A stretch of DNA of 64,000 nt from Aliirhizobium wenxiniae (GTDB taxonomy: Bacteria; Pseudomonadota; Alphaproteobacteria; Rhizobiales; Rhizobiaceae), in assembly GCF_019511445.1 (NCBI RefSeq), contig NZ_JAEUAN010000018.1, positions 62,001 to 126,000 of the forward strand. The letters run 5' to 3'. Position numbers and translations under genes: made by a program. Below, piece after piece: positions 1-8,527 of this stretch. A model generated the notes under the pieces. The model was given only the letters and a program-made list of their open reading frames with translations, was not told the origin of the DNA and made no database searches. Position 1 is the first letter of the stretch, and every line of letters begins with the position of its first letter.

Positions 1-1360
1 CGATTTCCCGAACCAGGTGAACAACGTTCTCTGTTTCCCGTATATCTTCCGCGGCGCGCTTGATTGCGGCGCGAGCACGATCAACGAGGAAATGAAGATG
101 GCCGCGGTCAAGGCCATCGCGGCACTTGCGCGTGAAGAAGTGTCTGATGTCGCGGCAAAGGCCTATTCCGGCGAAACGCCGATCTTCGGCCCGACCTACC
201 TGATCCCCTCGCCGTTCGATCCGCGCCTCATCCTGCGCATCGCTCCGGCTGTCGCCCGTGCTGCTGCCGAGAGCGGTGTAGCTGCCCGTCCGATCCAGGA
301 TTTCGAAGCCTATCTCGACCAGTTGAACCGCTTCGTCTGGCGCTCCGGCTTCGTCATGAAGCCGATCTTCGCGACAGCCAAGGCATCCGAAAAGAAGCGC
401 GTGATTTTTGCCGAAGGCGAAGACGAGCGCGTGCTGCGCGCAGCCCAGGTTCTGCTGGAAGAAGAGATTGCCCGCCCCATCCTGATCGGCCGTCCTTCCG
501 TTATCGAGGCACGCCTGCAGCGTTTCGGCATCCGCATCCGCCCGAATGTCGATTTCGGCGTGGTCAATCCGGAAGACGACCCGCGTTACCGCGAATATGT
601 CGAGGACTATTTCGCGCTTGTCGGCCGCAGCGGCATCAATCCGGAAGCCGCCCGCACGATCGTGCGTACCAACAACACGGTCATCGGCGCGCTGTCGGTC
701 AAGCGTGGCGAAGCCGATGCGCTGATCTGCGGCGTTGAAGGCCGTTACGATCGCCACCTGCGCGACGTCAACCAGATCATCGGCAAGCGTCCCGGCGCCT
801 GCACCAATGCCGGCCTCAGCCTGTTGATCTCGCAGCGCGGCGCGATGTTCTTCACCGACACGTTCGTGAACTACAATCCGACCGCCGAGGAGATTGCGGA
901 AATCGCCATTCTCGCGGCTCAGGAAGTTCGCCGTTTCGGCATCGTGCCGAAGGCCGCGCTGATCTGCCATTCGAATTTCGGCTCCCGCGATTCGGAAAGC
1001 GCCCGCAAGATGCGCGCGGCGCTGGAGATCATCCGCAGGCAAGCGCCGGAACTCGAAGTCGATGGCGAAATGCAGGGTGGTTCGGCGCTCGACGAGGCAC
1101 TGCGCAAGCGCGCCATGCCGAACAGCACACTGAGCGGCGAAGCCAATCTCCTGGTCTTCCCGAACCTCGATGCAGCAAGCATTTCGCTCGGTCTCGTGCG
1201 CACGATGATGGACGGCCTGCATGTCGGCCCGATCCTGCTCGGGACAGCCAAGCCGGCTCATATCCTGTCACAGACCGTCACATCCCGCGGTGTCGTCAAC
1301 ATGGCGGCTCTGGCCGTGGTCGAGGCCTCGCAGATCGAGCCGGTTGCGTTGGTGAAATAA
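1..1360 (+). CDS. maeB: NADP-dependent malic enzyme, 3' part (5' end outside window)
   Basis: Oxidative decarboxylation of malate to pyruvate. The reading frame is open from the first bases (DFPNQVNNVLCFPYIFRGALD), so the gene begins upstream; the GTG at 17 is internal. About the first 100 residues seen are the end of the malic-enzyme catalytic/NAD(P) domain. The remainder is the phosphotransacetylase-like C-terminal domain typical of long bacterial malic enzymes (EGEDERVLRAAQ, then VFPNLDAASISLGLVRTM near the end). The PTA-like domain is regarded in this family as regulatory (acetyl-CoA) rather than catalytic. NADP versus NAD preference cannot be read from this fragment; the symbol is the common one for the hybrid enzyme. 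A perfect hairpin follows the stop. Confidence 0.93.
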   Translation, partial: DFPNQVNNVLCFPYIFRGALDCGASTINEEMKMAAVKAIAALAREEVSDVAAKAYSGETPIFGPTYLIPSPFDPRLILRIAPAVARAAAESGVAARPIQDFEAYLDQLNRFVWRSGFVMKPIFATAKASEKKRVIFAEGEDERVLRAAQVLLEEEIARPILIGRPSVIEARLQRFGIRIRPNVDFGVVNPEDDPRYREYVEDYFALVGRSGINPEAARTIVRTNNTVIGALSVKRGEADALICGVEGRYDRHLRDVNQIIGKRPGACTNAGLSLLISQRGAMFFTDTFVNYNPTAEEIAEIAILAAQEVRRFGIVPKAALICHSNFGSRDSESARKMRAALEIIRRQAPELEVDGEMQGGSALDEALRKRAMPNSTLSGEANLLVFPNLDAASISLGLVRTMMDGLHVGPILLGTAKPAHILSQTVTSRGVVNMAALAVVEASQIEPVALVK

Positions 1361-1364
1361 CTCT

Positions 1365-1396
1365 ATGCGGGAAGCTTGGAAGCAAGCTTCCCGCAT
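1365..1396 (+). terminator. perfect 14-bp hairpin after malic enzyme
   Basis: Arms at 1365-1378 and 1383-1396 are exactly complementary with a GAAG loop, starting 5 nt after the malic enzyme stop. There is no downstream T run, so it is either a weak intrinsic terminator or a 3'-end stabiliser. A transcript reading through would enter the next gene at 1446. Confidence 0.6.
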
Positions 1397-1445
1397 GTTC
1401 GATATGCCAGTTTCGGCCACGCATGTTCTATGCGACAGGTGAGGC

Positions 1446-2168
1446 ATGACATTTTCGAAGACGATGACATCCTTGGCGCTTGCATCGCTGCTTCTGCCGC
1501 AGGCGACTTTTGCGCGCGATGTCGAGGTTTGCGCCAATCTCTACAAGCGCCTCAACAGCACACCGCAGATCATCGGCACGACCAGTAATGTTCGCCGATA
1601 CGCGCAGGATCTGAGCGCTCTCAACGCCGATATCCGTCAACTTCGGATCGACATGCGCAGCCTAGGTTGCGGCAGTGGCAGTATCGTGACCTTTGGGGAC
1701 CCCGAAGATGCCGACGAATGCAGTTCCATGCAGGACACGCTGCAGCGGCTTGAAGAAGAGCGCGCAGGGCTGACCGAACAGCGTAACAACACCCGCTCGC
1801 TGCTGCAGCCCTCCGAGGAGCGCGTTGCCATCCTTTCGGCAATCCGCGCCAACAATTGCACGCCGACCGATCTCGACACCCAGACGGAACTGGACGAGAA
1901 AGAGCGTCTTCGAATCCGCGGACTGGCCTTGCCCAGAGCAGATGAGCCGAGATCGTTCGGCCTGAAACCGAACGACCCCAACTCCAGCATCACGCATCTC
2001 GGCAGCAACGCGCCGACACCCGCTAAAGAGGAGCCGGTCCAGTTTCCGCCGGACCGACCTTACGATCCGGAGAAAAAGCTGCGCTCCGTCGGGCCGCAAT
2101 TCTTTCCGGAAGAAAACATCGATCTGGCCAATCCGAAATCCAGCGGCCCGCAGAAATTGCAGGAGTGA
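1446..2168 (+). CDS. secreted coiled-coil hypothetical protein
   Basis: 240 aa. A cleavable signal peptide is visible (hydrophobic LALASLLLPQA then TFARD at about residue 24), so the mature protein is probably periplasmic. The mature N-terminal half has scattered cysteines (VCANL, LGCGSG, DECSS, NNCTP) and charged heptad-like stretches (DTLQRLEEERAGLTEQRNNTRS); the C-terminal third is proline-rich and probably disordered. The ATG is preceded by AGGTGAGGC. It loosely recalls the N-terminal part of secreted rhizobial DUF2865 proteins, but I see none of that family's C-terminal half, so I leave it unnamed. Its stop directly abuts the stop of the convergent bluB gene. Confidence 0.75.
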   Translation: MTFSKTMTSLALASLLLPQATFARDVEVCANLYKRLNSTPQIIGTTSNVRRYAQDLSALNADIRQLRIDMRSLGCGSGSIVTFGDPEDADECSSMQDTLQRLEEERAGLTEQRNNTRSLLQPSEERVAILSAIRANNCTPTDLDTQTELDEKERLRIRGLALPRADEPRSFGLKPNDPNSSITHLGSNAPTPAKEEPVQFPPDRPYDPEKKLRSVGPQFFPEENIDLANPKSSGPQKLQE

Positions 2169-2855
2169 TTATCTGCGGCCCCATGCATCCTGAAAGATGA
2201 GTTCCTCCAGGGGCAAGCGCTGACGCCAGCCCTTGATCGCGAGTTCGGGCTTTTCGTAAAGCACATCGACGTAACCGAGGCATAGCCAGGCAACGATCTC
2301 GATACGGTCCGGTATGCCGAGGATCTTACGGACATCCCGGTCATGGAAGATACTGACCCAGCCGACGCCGATCCCTTCCGCCCGTGCCGCAAGCCAAAGG
2401 TTCTGGATCGCACACACGGTCGAATAGCTGTCCATGCGGCTGTTATGGGTGCGTCCCAGCACCACAGGCCCTGCCCGATCCGGATCGCTTGTGACGCAGA
2501 TCGACAAAGGCGCCTTCCTGATCCCCTCGAGCTTGAGGCTCCTGTAGACGCTGCGCTTTTCCTCGGGGAACATTGCCTCGGCCTCTTCATTGGCGCATGA
2601 AAACGCTTCCCATGCGGATTGGCGAACAGCTTCGTCGCGGACGAGAATGAAATTCCAAGGCTGCATGAAGCCAACCGAAGGGGCTGCATGCGCAGCATCC
2701 AGAAGACGGCGCAAGACATCGTCAGGGATCGGGTCTGAGAGGAACTGGTCACGCACGTCACGCCGCGTCTCGATCGCACGGTAGACCGCGGCACGCTCGG
2801 CGTTAGAGAAGGCTTTAGCGGCCACAAGGCCGTCATTCAAATCATCAGGTCGCAT
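2169..2855 (-). CDS. bluB: 5,6-dimethylbenzimidazole synthase
   Basis: 228 aa flavin-destroying nitroreductase-fold enzyme that makes 5,6-dimethylbenzimidazole, the lower axial base of B12, from FMNH2 and O2. Family marks include RAIETRRDVRDQF near residue 27, HAAPSVGFMQPWNFI around 58, and the C-terminal GWVSIFHDRDVRKILGIP and LCLGYVDVL segments. The gene is preceded by GGGGATAAGACG and, further upstream on the same strand, by a cobalamin riboswitch, which supports the assignment and predicts repression by B12. The partner enzymes CobT and CobS are encoded about 49 kb away in this window. It ends against the convergent hypothetical gene with no spacer. Confidence 0.95.
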   Translation of the reverse strand: MRPDDLNDGLVAAKAFSNAERAAVYRAIETRRDVRDQFLSDPIPDDVLRRLLDAAHAAPSVGFMQPWNFILVRDEAVRQSAWEAFSCANEEAEAMFPEEKRSVYRSLKLEGIRKAPLSICVTSDPDRAGPVVLGRTHNSRMDSYSTVCAIQNLWLAARAEGIGVGWVSIFHDRDVRKILGIPDRIEIVAWLCLGYVDVLYEKPELAIKGWRQRLPLEELIFQDAWGRR

Positions 2856-2941
2856 CGTCTTATCCCCAACAACGCATGCGGATTGCCTGATCCTTCAAGG
2901 TATCCAGCAAACCGCGCAACCTGCCCGCCGTCCACGCGGAT

Positions 2942-3112
2942 CGGTCCATCCTGTCAGGCCGGTCTTCTGACTTGGCTTCATCCGCTCATCGCCGCCTTCC
3001 CGGACAGATCCAGTGGCATGAATACGATGGGCGTCCGCCTCACAGCGTTGGGCACGTTCCGGCATCTCACCGAATTCCCGATTCTCCCACCAAGGATGGG
3101 CACCTGACGGGT
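2942..3112 (-). promoter_or_regulatory. cobalamin (B12) riboswitch upstream of bluB
   Basis: Read on the minus strand, the conserved order of a cobalamin aptamer is present: AGGTGCCC near 3105, GGGAATTCGGTGAGATGCC near 3075-3060, GCCACTG near 3015, GGGAAGGC near 3000, and the B12-box region GAAGCCAAGTCAGAAGACC near 2980-2960, then GGCCTGACAGG. It lies about 90 nt before the bluB start with no other gene between. Known behaviour of the class: B12 binding turns off the downstream gene. Boundaries are approximate. I could not define the expression platform with confidence. Confidence 0.92.
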
Positions 3113-3150
3113 GTCCTTATGCTGGCTGAACCCGGCTGAAGCAAGGCCGT

Positions 3151-3981
3151 TCAAGCCGCAGGGAAATACCGGACATAGGCGAATTCATCACCGTCCGGTG
3201 ACCAGCTTGGAGAATTCATCGTTCCCTGCCCGCCAAACAGATCGAACAGGGTTTCGACATTGCCACCGTCCGCATCCATCAGCCGGACGCGAACATTCTG
3301 GTCTCGCGGGTGATCGAAAACGTCAGCGTCATAGGAGACGAAGACAATCTTGTCACCTTTCGGTGACGGATGCGGGAACCAGTCGCCATAGATGCTGTCG
3401 GTGATGCGTTCGGCAACGCCGCCTTTAGCCGGCACGCGCCAGATCTGCATCATTCCGGTGCGGCTGGAGTTGAAATAGATCCACTCGCCATCCGGCGAAT
3501 AATCCGGCCCGTCATTGCGGCCTTCACCGAAGGTCAGCCGCGTTTCGTTCTTTCCATCGATGCCGATCGTGTAGATGTCGAAGACCTGATCGCGGATGCC
3601 GCAATAGGCAAATGTCTTCCCATCCGGCGACCAGCCATGCCAATAGGACGGCAGATTTTCCGTCACCAGTTTCGGAGTGCCGCCTTCAGCCGGCAACACG
3701 TAGATCGCGGATTTGCCGAACTCGACCTTGTCCGAAACCGCGATCATGGTGCCGTCCGGCGAAATACCATGATCGTTGTTGCAGAGCGTTGCAAAGCCCG
3801 TATCGATCTTCTCCGGCCCGCCGTCACCATGAGGAGACAAGCGATAGATCAGTCCGTCGGCGTTGAGCATGAGATAGTCACCGTCCGGCGACCAGTTCGG
3901 CGCTTCGAACAGTTCTTCCGTCTGCCAGACGACCCGGCTCTGGCGGGTACGGATATTGTAGATCTCTATAGAGCTTCGCAT
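3151..3981 (-). CDS. TolB-like WD40/PD40 beta-propeller protein
   Basis: 276 aa composed almost entirely of repeating PD40-type blades: APNWSPDGDYLML, DHGISPDGTMIAVSD, WHGWSPDGKTFAYCG, DGPDYSPDGEWIYFNSS, PHPSPKGDKIVFVSYD, SPSWSPDGDEFAYVRY. This matches the TolB/DPP-IV N-terminal propeller superfamily. Unlike TolB proper there is no signal peptide and no N-terminal TolB domain, so it is predicted cytoplasmic. The start has a good site (GGAAGGTCGAAAG). It lies alone upstream of the bluB riboswitch; function is unknown, and a protein-binding scaffold or a lone peptidase propeller are both possible. Confidence 0.85.
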   Translation of the reverse strand: MRSSIEIYNIRTRQSRVVWQTEELFEAPNWSPDGDYLMLNADGLIYRLSPHGDGGPEKIDTGFATLCNNDHGISPDGTMIAVSDKVEFGKSAIYVLPAEGGTPKLVTENLPSYWHGWSPDGKTFAYCGIRDQVFDIYTIGIDGKNETRLTFGEGRNDGPDYSPDGEWIYFNSSRTGMMQIWRVPAKGGVAERITDSIYGDWFPHPSPKGDKIVFVSYDADVFDHPRDQNVRVRLMDADGGNVETLFDLFGGQGTMNSPSWSPDGDEFAYVRYFPAA

Positions 3982-3999
3982 CTTTCGACCTTCCGCTTT

Positions 4000-4338
4000 C
4001 TAGCGTTGGTGTCGCGCGTTCAGGAGGGAATGCATCTTCTGGAACACGCTATGGGTCAGCAGGATCCCACGCTGCTCGCGAAAGACGCCGGCAAAACTCC
4101 AGAAGAGATTGGTGACCACGATCAGAAAGGCGATCGCCATTGCCTGAAAGCTCTGAACGACAAGGGCATAGATCCCGATGAAAACACCGGGAAGAAAGAA
4201 GGCGCTGTAGCCGAACAGGCGCATCAGCGCCGAACCGGGCTCCGGTTGAGCCGCCTGCATGGCGATAAAGCTGCGCTCCTCGTCCGAGAATTCCAGTCCC
4301 GAGCGCGCCGTGTCCTCCCTCTTGGGTAGCCCCTCCAC
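4000..4338 (-). CDS. small two-helix membrane protein downstream of nadE
   Basis: About 112 aa if translation starts at the GTG at 4338 just after the nadE stop; an in-frame ATG at 4392 would overlap nadE by 50 nt. The N-terminal part is charged (KREDTARSGLEFSDEE), followed by two hydrophobic segments (LFGYSAFFLPGVFIGIYALV and AMAIAFLIVVTNLFWSFAGV) and a basic tail. It probably forms a hairpin in the inner membrane, co-transcribed with nadE. I do not recognise a family. Start choice is uncertain because neither candidate has a strong ribosome site. Confidence 0.6.
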   Translation of the reverse strand: MEGLPKREDTARSGLEFSDEERSFIAMQAAQPEPGSALMRLFGYSAFFLPGVFIGIYALVVQSFQAMAIAFLIVVTNLFWSFAGVFREQRGILLTHSVFQKMHSLLNARHQR

Positions 4339-4342
4339 CAAC

Positions 4343-6016
4343 CTATCGATCCCGAAATCGGTTGGTGATCGGGTAGCGCCGGTCGCGGCCAAAATTCTTC
4401 TTGGTGATCTTCACGCCGGGAGCAGACTGACGCCGCTTGTATTCGGCCAGATAAAGCAGGTGCTCGATGCGGTGGACGGTCGCCACGTCATGGCCGCGGG
4501 CAACAATGTCTTCCGTGCCCATTTCCATTTCGACCAGGCATTCGAGGATATCGTCCAGCACCGGATAGGGCGGCAGCGAATCCTGGTCCTTCTGGTCGGG
4601 CCGAAGCTCGGCGGAGGGGGCCTTGGAAATGATGTTCTTCGGGATCACCTCGCCGGAAGGGCCGAGCGCACCTGCCGGTACGTTTTCATTGCGCCATTCC
4701 GCCAGCGCATAGACCTGCATCTTGTAAAGGTCCTTGATCGGATTGAAGCCGCCGTTCATGTCGCCATAGAGCGTCGCATAACCGACCGACATTTCCGACT
4801 TGTTGCCGGTCGTGACCACCATCGAGCCGAACTTGTTGGAGATCGCCATCAGGATGGTGCCGCGCGTACGGCTCTGCAGGTTTTCTTCGGTAATGCCCTG
4901 ATCCGTTCCTTCGAACATGTCGGACAGCGAGTTCAGGAACCCTTCGACGGGCTCGGAGATCGGCACGATGTCATAACGGCAACCGAGCGCCTTGGCACAT
5001 TCCGCGGCGTCCTTGAACGAATCCTCGGACGTATAGCGATAGGGCAGCATGATGGTGCGCACCCTCTCCTCGCCCAGCGCATCGACGGCGATCGCGGCGC
5101 AGACGGCCGAATCGATGCCGCCGGAGAGGCCCAGCACCACCGACTTGAAGCCGTTCTTATTCACATAATCGCGGAAACCGAGCATGCAGGCGTGGTAATC
5201 GGCCTCTTCCTTTTCGGGAATGCGCACCATCGGGCCGGGCTGGCAGCGCCAGCCGCCCTCTTCACGTCTCCAGTCGGTGACGACAAAGGCCATCTCGAAC
5301 TGGCTGAGCTGAAAAGCCAGCGACTTGTCGGCGTTGAATGCAAAGCTTGCGCCGTCGAAGACGAGCTCATCCTGACCGCCGAGCTGGTTCGCAAAGACGA
5401 GCGGCAGGCCGCTTTCGATTACCTGCCGCAAGGCCACCTGATAACGGACATCGAGCTTGCCGCGATAATAGGGCGAGCCGTTCGGCACGAGCAGGATTTC
5501 CGCACCGCTTTCGGCCAGCGTCTCGCAGACGCCCATATCGTTCCAGATCTCCTCGCAGATCGGAACACCGATGCGGATGCCACGGAAATTGTAGGGGCCG
5601 GAAATCGATCCTTCGGCAAAGACGCGCTTTTCGTCGAACTCGCCGTAATTCGGCAGGTCGATCTTGTCGCGGATGGCAATGATCTTGCCCTCATCGAGCA
5701 GCGCCACGGAATTATGGCGGCCCGCCTCGCCCTGGCGCGGAAAGCCGATCAGCACACCCGGTCCGCCATCGGCCGTGTCCGCAGCCAAAGCCTCGACAGC
5801 CTTAAGGCAGGCTTTCAAGAAGGATGGCTTCAGCACGAGATCTTCGGGCGGGTATCCCGAAATGAAGAGCTCAGTCAGCATCAGGAGATCGGCACCCTCA
5901 CGGGCGGCGTCCCGACGGGCTTCGCGGGCTAGAGCGAGATTACCGGCGACGTCGCCGACCGTGGGATTGAGCTGGGCAATCGCGATGCGCAAAGTCTTGG
6001 GATCATTCTGGGTCAT
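4343..6016 (-). CDS. nadE: glutamine-hydrolysing NAD(+) synthase
   Basis: 557 aa two-domain enzyme for the last step of NAD synthesis, amidating deamido-NAD with ammonia channelled from glutamine. The N-terminal nitrilase-type glutaminase has the expected triad regions: Glu in LMLTELFISGYPPEDL (near residue 49), Lys in RDKIDLPNYGEFDE (near 117) and Cys in VPICEEIWND (near 153). The synthetase domain has the PP-loop LGLSGGIDSAVCAAI near residue 295 and the NKSEMSVGYATLYGDM motif. The length is normal for the bacterial fused form. It starts at ATG 6016 and is followed by the small membrane ORF. Confidence 0.97.
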   Translation of the reverse strand: MTQNDPKTLRIAIAQLNPTVGDVAGNLALAREARRDAAREGADLLMLTELFISGYPPEDLVLKPSFLKACLKAVEALAADTADGGPGVLIGFPRQGEAGRHNSVALLDEGKIIAIRDKIDLPNYGEFDEKRVFAEGSISGPYNFRGIRIGVPICEEIWNDMGVCETLAESGAEILLVPNGSPYYRGKLDVRYQVALRQVIESGLPLVFANQLGGQDELVFDGASFAFNADKSLAFQLSQFEMAFVVTDWRREEGGWRCQPGPMVRIPEKEEADYHACMLGFRDYVNKNGFKSVVLGLSGGIDSAVCAAIAVDALGEERVRTIMLPYRYTSEDSFKDAAECAKALGCRYDIVPISEPVEGFLNSLSDMFEGTDQGITEENLQSRTRGTILMAISNKFGSMVVTTGNKSEMSVGYATLYGDMNGGFNPIKDLYKMQVYALAEWRNENVPAGALGPSGEVIPKNIISKAPSAELRPDQKDQDSLPPYPVLDDILECLVEMEMGTEDIVARGHDVATVHRIEHLLYLAEYKRRQSAPGVKITKKNFGRDRRYPITNRFRDR

Positions 6017-6214
6017 GACCGAGATTTAATGCCACGACGCAATCGCCGCAACGGTCTTCGCAGGCGAATTTTTCGTGACAGATGGCGGCGGCCGACGTTC
6101 GCCAATTCGCATTCGTCAAAATTCTCGATCGCTTATTTATATTCATCAAATCTATTTTAGCGATCCCTTAATTGATCATCCTGATAATCAATCAAAAAAG
6201 ATCGGAGGACACGG

Positions 6215-6634
6215 ATGCGTATCCGGCGGTTCATCAAGAATAATTCGGGTGCGGCGGCGGTGGAATTCGCCATCGTCTCACCCCTCTTCTTTCTCGCACT
6301 GCTCAGCATGATTGCCTATGGCATCTATCTGGCAGCCGCCCATTCCGTTCAACAGCTGGCAGCAGATGCCGCGCGCACCGCCGTCGCGGGCCTGAGCGAT
6401 ACCGAGCGCAAAAGCCTTGCCACCGATTTCATCAACCGCTCGATGGTCGACAGCACGCTTCTCGACAAATCCAAGCTGACGCTGACCGCACAGGCAGATC
6501 CCGGCAATCCCAACCAGTTCACGGTTGCCATCACTTACGATGCCAGCGGCCTGCCGATCTTCAACCTCTTCACCTATGCAATGCCGAGCAGCCAGATCAG
6601 GCGGTTTGCCACGGTGCGCGTCGGGGGCATCTGA
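6215..6634 (+). CDS. TadE-like pilus assembly protein
   Basis: 139 aa with a short basic leader, GAAAVEFAIVSPLFFLALLSMIAYG (a TadE signature: conserved Glu five residues into a pseudopilin-like hydrophobic helix) and a C-terminal extracytoplasmic domain. TadE-type proteins are prepilin-peptidase-processed pseudopilins of Tad/Flp systems. A strong site (GGAGGACACGG) precedes the ATG. The stop and the start of the next Tad-domain gene share one base (TGATG), so the two are translationally coupled. No tadA/B/C, cpaB or flp gene is in the window, so the machinery would be encoded elsewhere. Confidence 0.85.
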   Translation: MRIRRFIKNNSGAAAVEFAIVSPLFFLALLSMIAYGIYLAAAHSVQQLAADAARTAVAGLSDTERKSLATDFINRSMVDSTLLDKSKLTLTAQADPGNPNQFTVAITYDASGLPIFNLFTYAMPSSQIRRFATVRVGGI

Positions 6635-8361
6635 TGCAAGATTTTAGAAGGTGGCTCCGCGATTGCCGCGGCAATGTCGCAATCACCGCTGCGCTCTCTC
6701 TGCCGATCATGATCAGCGCGCTCGCGCTCGGCGTCGATTACGGCTACCTGACGCTGCAGCAGCGTGAATTGCAGACGACGGCCGATCTCTCGGCTATCTC
6801 GGCTGCCGCAAACCCGAGCAGTCCCGAAGCCGGCGTCGCGGACTACATGAACCTCAACAACAAGAATATTCCGGTGCTGAAAAACGGGCAGCTTATCGGC
6901 AAGGGAACGCCGATCGCCTTCAGTCTCGAAACCGTATTCGACAAGTTCGATGCCTATGCCGAAGTGATCAGCGGACGCTATCAGGCGGACACCTCGCTTG
7001 CGGTCGCAAGCCGCTTCCAATCCGGCGTTGCGCCCTATGACGCCGTCAAAGTGAATGTCTACCAGAAGGGCGGCCTGTTTTTCGCAGGCTCCCTGACCAA
7101 GGCCCCGATGCTGAGCGCCAGCGGTACGGCTGCAATCGACAAGATGGCTTCGTTTTCGGTCGGCTCACGGCTGGCGAGCCTCAACGGCGGCGTGGTCAAC
7201 GCCCTGCTCGGCAATCTTCTGGGAACCACGGTTTCGCTATCCGTGATGGATTACCAGTCGCTCGCCAATGCCAATATCGATCTTCTCAAGGTCTTCGACC
7301 AGTTGGCGATCAAGCTCAACTTGACGGCTGGAACCTATAACGATCTTCTCAACACTGATATTGCCTATGGCACGCTTCTCAACGCAATCGGCCAGACAAC
7401 AGGTGTCACACCGGCGGTGGCGGCGATCCTCAAGTCGCTGGAAAAGACGCTTGGCACGACAAAGCTCACGGTCAAACTGAAGGACATCATGGATATCGGA
7501 CCGCTCGGCTCGCGGCTGATCGGCAAGAGCGACGGCCTGACCGTCCAGACCGATATTTTCAACCTGATCAGTGCCACGGCGAATGCTGCAAACGGCGGCA
7601 GCCATCAGATCGATCTCGATCTCGGTGCAACTGTGCCCGGCCTTGGCGGGCTGACGCTTTCGGTCGCTATCGGCGAGCCGCCGGTCGGGTCGAAGGCGCT
7701 CGGGATTGGTCGCACCGGCTCGATCGTGCGGACCGCCCAGACCCGTGTGGCGCTGACCACGACCGTCGACGGCATTACCGGCCTGCTCGGCATCAAGATC
7801 CGGGTACCGCTTTACATCGAGGTCGCCCATGCGGAAGGCCGCATGGCATCGATCACCTGCGCCAGCGGGGCGACTGGAGCGACAGTGAATGTCGAGGCTG
7901 TTCCCGGCGTTCTGGAACTCTCACTTGGCGATATCGATAAATCCGCCTTTGCCAATTTCGGAAAAGATCCGCGCGCAACGAAGACCAAGATGGTGGCCAC
8001 GCCGGCGCTGAACCTGACGGCGCTTGCCTATACCAATGCGACGAATGTCAACGCGACACAGCTTTCCTTCTCTCCCTCCGACATATCAAGCCAGAAGGTG
8101 AAGCAGGCGTCGACCAGAAACACCGTCTCTACGCTGATCGATTCGCTGCTCAAGAACCTGCAGCTCGAAGTCGAGATTCTGGGGTTGAGGGTCGAAGTGC
8201 CGTCCGCCCTGCTCGGAGGGTTGGCCGACACGCTGAGGCTGCTCACGACGCCGCTCGATCAGGTTCTCTACAGCGTGTTGTCGACGATCGGTGTCAAGGT
8301 CGGAGAGGTCGACGTCAGGGTCGGTGGCGCTTCGTGCCGCAATCCGGTTCTCGTGCAGTAG
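6634..8361 (+). CDS. TadG-like protein with N-terminal Tad domain
   Basis: 575 aa. The N-terminus DCRGNVAITAALSLPIMISALALGVDYGYLTLQQRELQTTAD is a typical Tad/TadG-like region: short cytoplasmic leader, one membrane helix, then the Q-R-x-LQ-ADLSAI stretch. The remaining roughly 500 residues are predicted extracytoplasmic and rich in T, L, A and G. Paired cysteines occur at ITCASG and ASCRNP. No VWA motif is visible, unlike the Tad protein at 10156. It is coupled to the TadE-like gene upstream. Its role is presumably in the cell envelope as a minor pilus-assembly or surface protein. Confidence 0.8.
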   Translation: MQDFRRWLRDCRGNVAITAALSLPIMISALALGVDYGYLTLQQRELQTTADLSAISAAANPSSPEAGVADYMNLNNKNIPVLKNGQLIGKGTPIAFSLETVFDKFDAYAEVISGRYQADTSLAVASRFQSGVAPYDAVKVNVYQKGGLFFAGSLTKAPMLSASGTAAIDKMASFSVGSRLASLNGGVVNALLGNLLGTTVSLSVMDYQSLANANIDLLKVFDQLAIKLNLTAGTYNDLLNTDIAYGTLLNAIGQTTGVTPAVAAILKSLEKTLGTTKLTVKLKDIMDIGPLGSRLIGKSDGLTVQTDIFNLISATANAANGGSHQIDLDLGATVPGLGGLTLSVAIGEPPVGSKALGIGRTGSIVRTAQTRVALTTTVDGITGLLGIKIRVPLYIEVAHAEGRMASITCASGATGATVNVEAVPGVLELSLGDIDKSAFANFGKDPRATKTKMVATPALNLTALAYTNATNVNATQLSFSPSDISSQKVKQASTRNTVSTLIDSLLKNLQLEVEILGLRVEVPSALLGGLADTLRLLTTPLDQVLYSVLSTIGVKVGEVDVRVGGASCRNPVLVQ

Positions 8362-8371
8362 TTTCGGGTAT

Positions 8372-8428
8372 TTCTTGACGCAATTCCGGACGCAAAACCG
8401 GTTCCCACTTTTGCTGGAATTGCTCTTG
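8372..8428. repeat. short dispersed rhizobial palindromic repeat
   Basis: The stretch has GCAATTCC at 8380-8387 and GGAATTGC at 8416-8423 as outer arms, with CCGGACGCAAAACCGG as an inner dyad. From memory this motif recurs in intergenic DNA of rhizobia and agrobacteria; only one copy is clear here. It sits between the TadG-like gene and the convergent DAHP synthase gene. Confidence 0.55.
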
Positions 8429-8468
8429 GTACTCGCCCGGCAATTTGTTCAGCACCCGGGCGAGAAAA

Positions 8469-8496
8469 GAACAGGGCCGGCGATTGCCGGCCCTGT
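8469..8496 (-). terminator. bidirectional hairpin between TadG-like gene and aroG
   Basis: Perfect 12-bp stem (AACAGGGCCGGC at 8469-8480 with 8485-8496) and GATT loop. On the minus strand it is followed by TTCTTTTCTC, making it a good intrinsic terminator for aroG. It can also serve the convergent plus-strand gene. Confidence 0.8.
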
Positions 8497-8527
8497 TTGA
8501 TTCTGGAAATGTTCAGCCTGTTATGGC

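Noticed and set aside
1446..2168. Assignment of the secreted hypothetical to DUF2865
   Set aside because: Only a loose resemblance in the N-terminal coiled region; the family's C-terminal half is missing, so the name is not used.
4259..5932. 557-codon plus-strand ORF opposite nadE
   Set aside because: It is the antisense shadow of a high-GC gene; it lacks any family motif, while the minus strand encodes a complete NAD synthetase.
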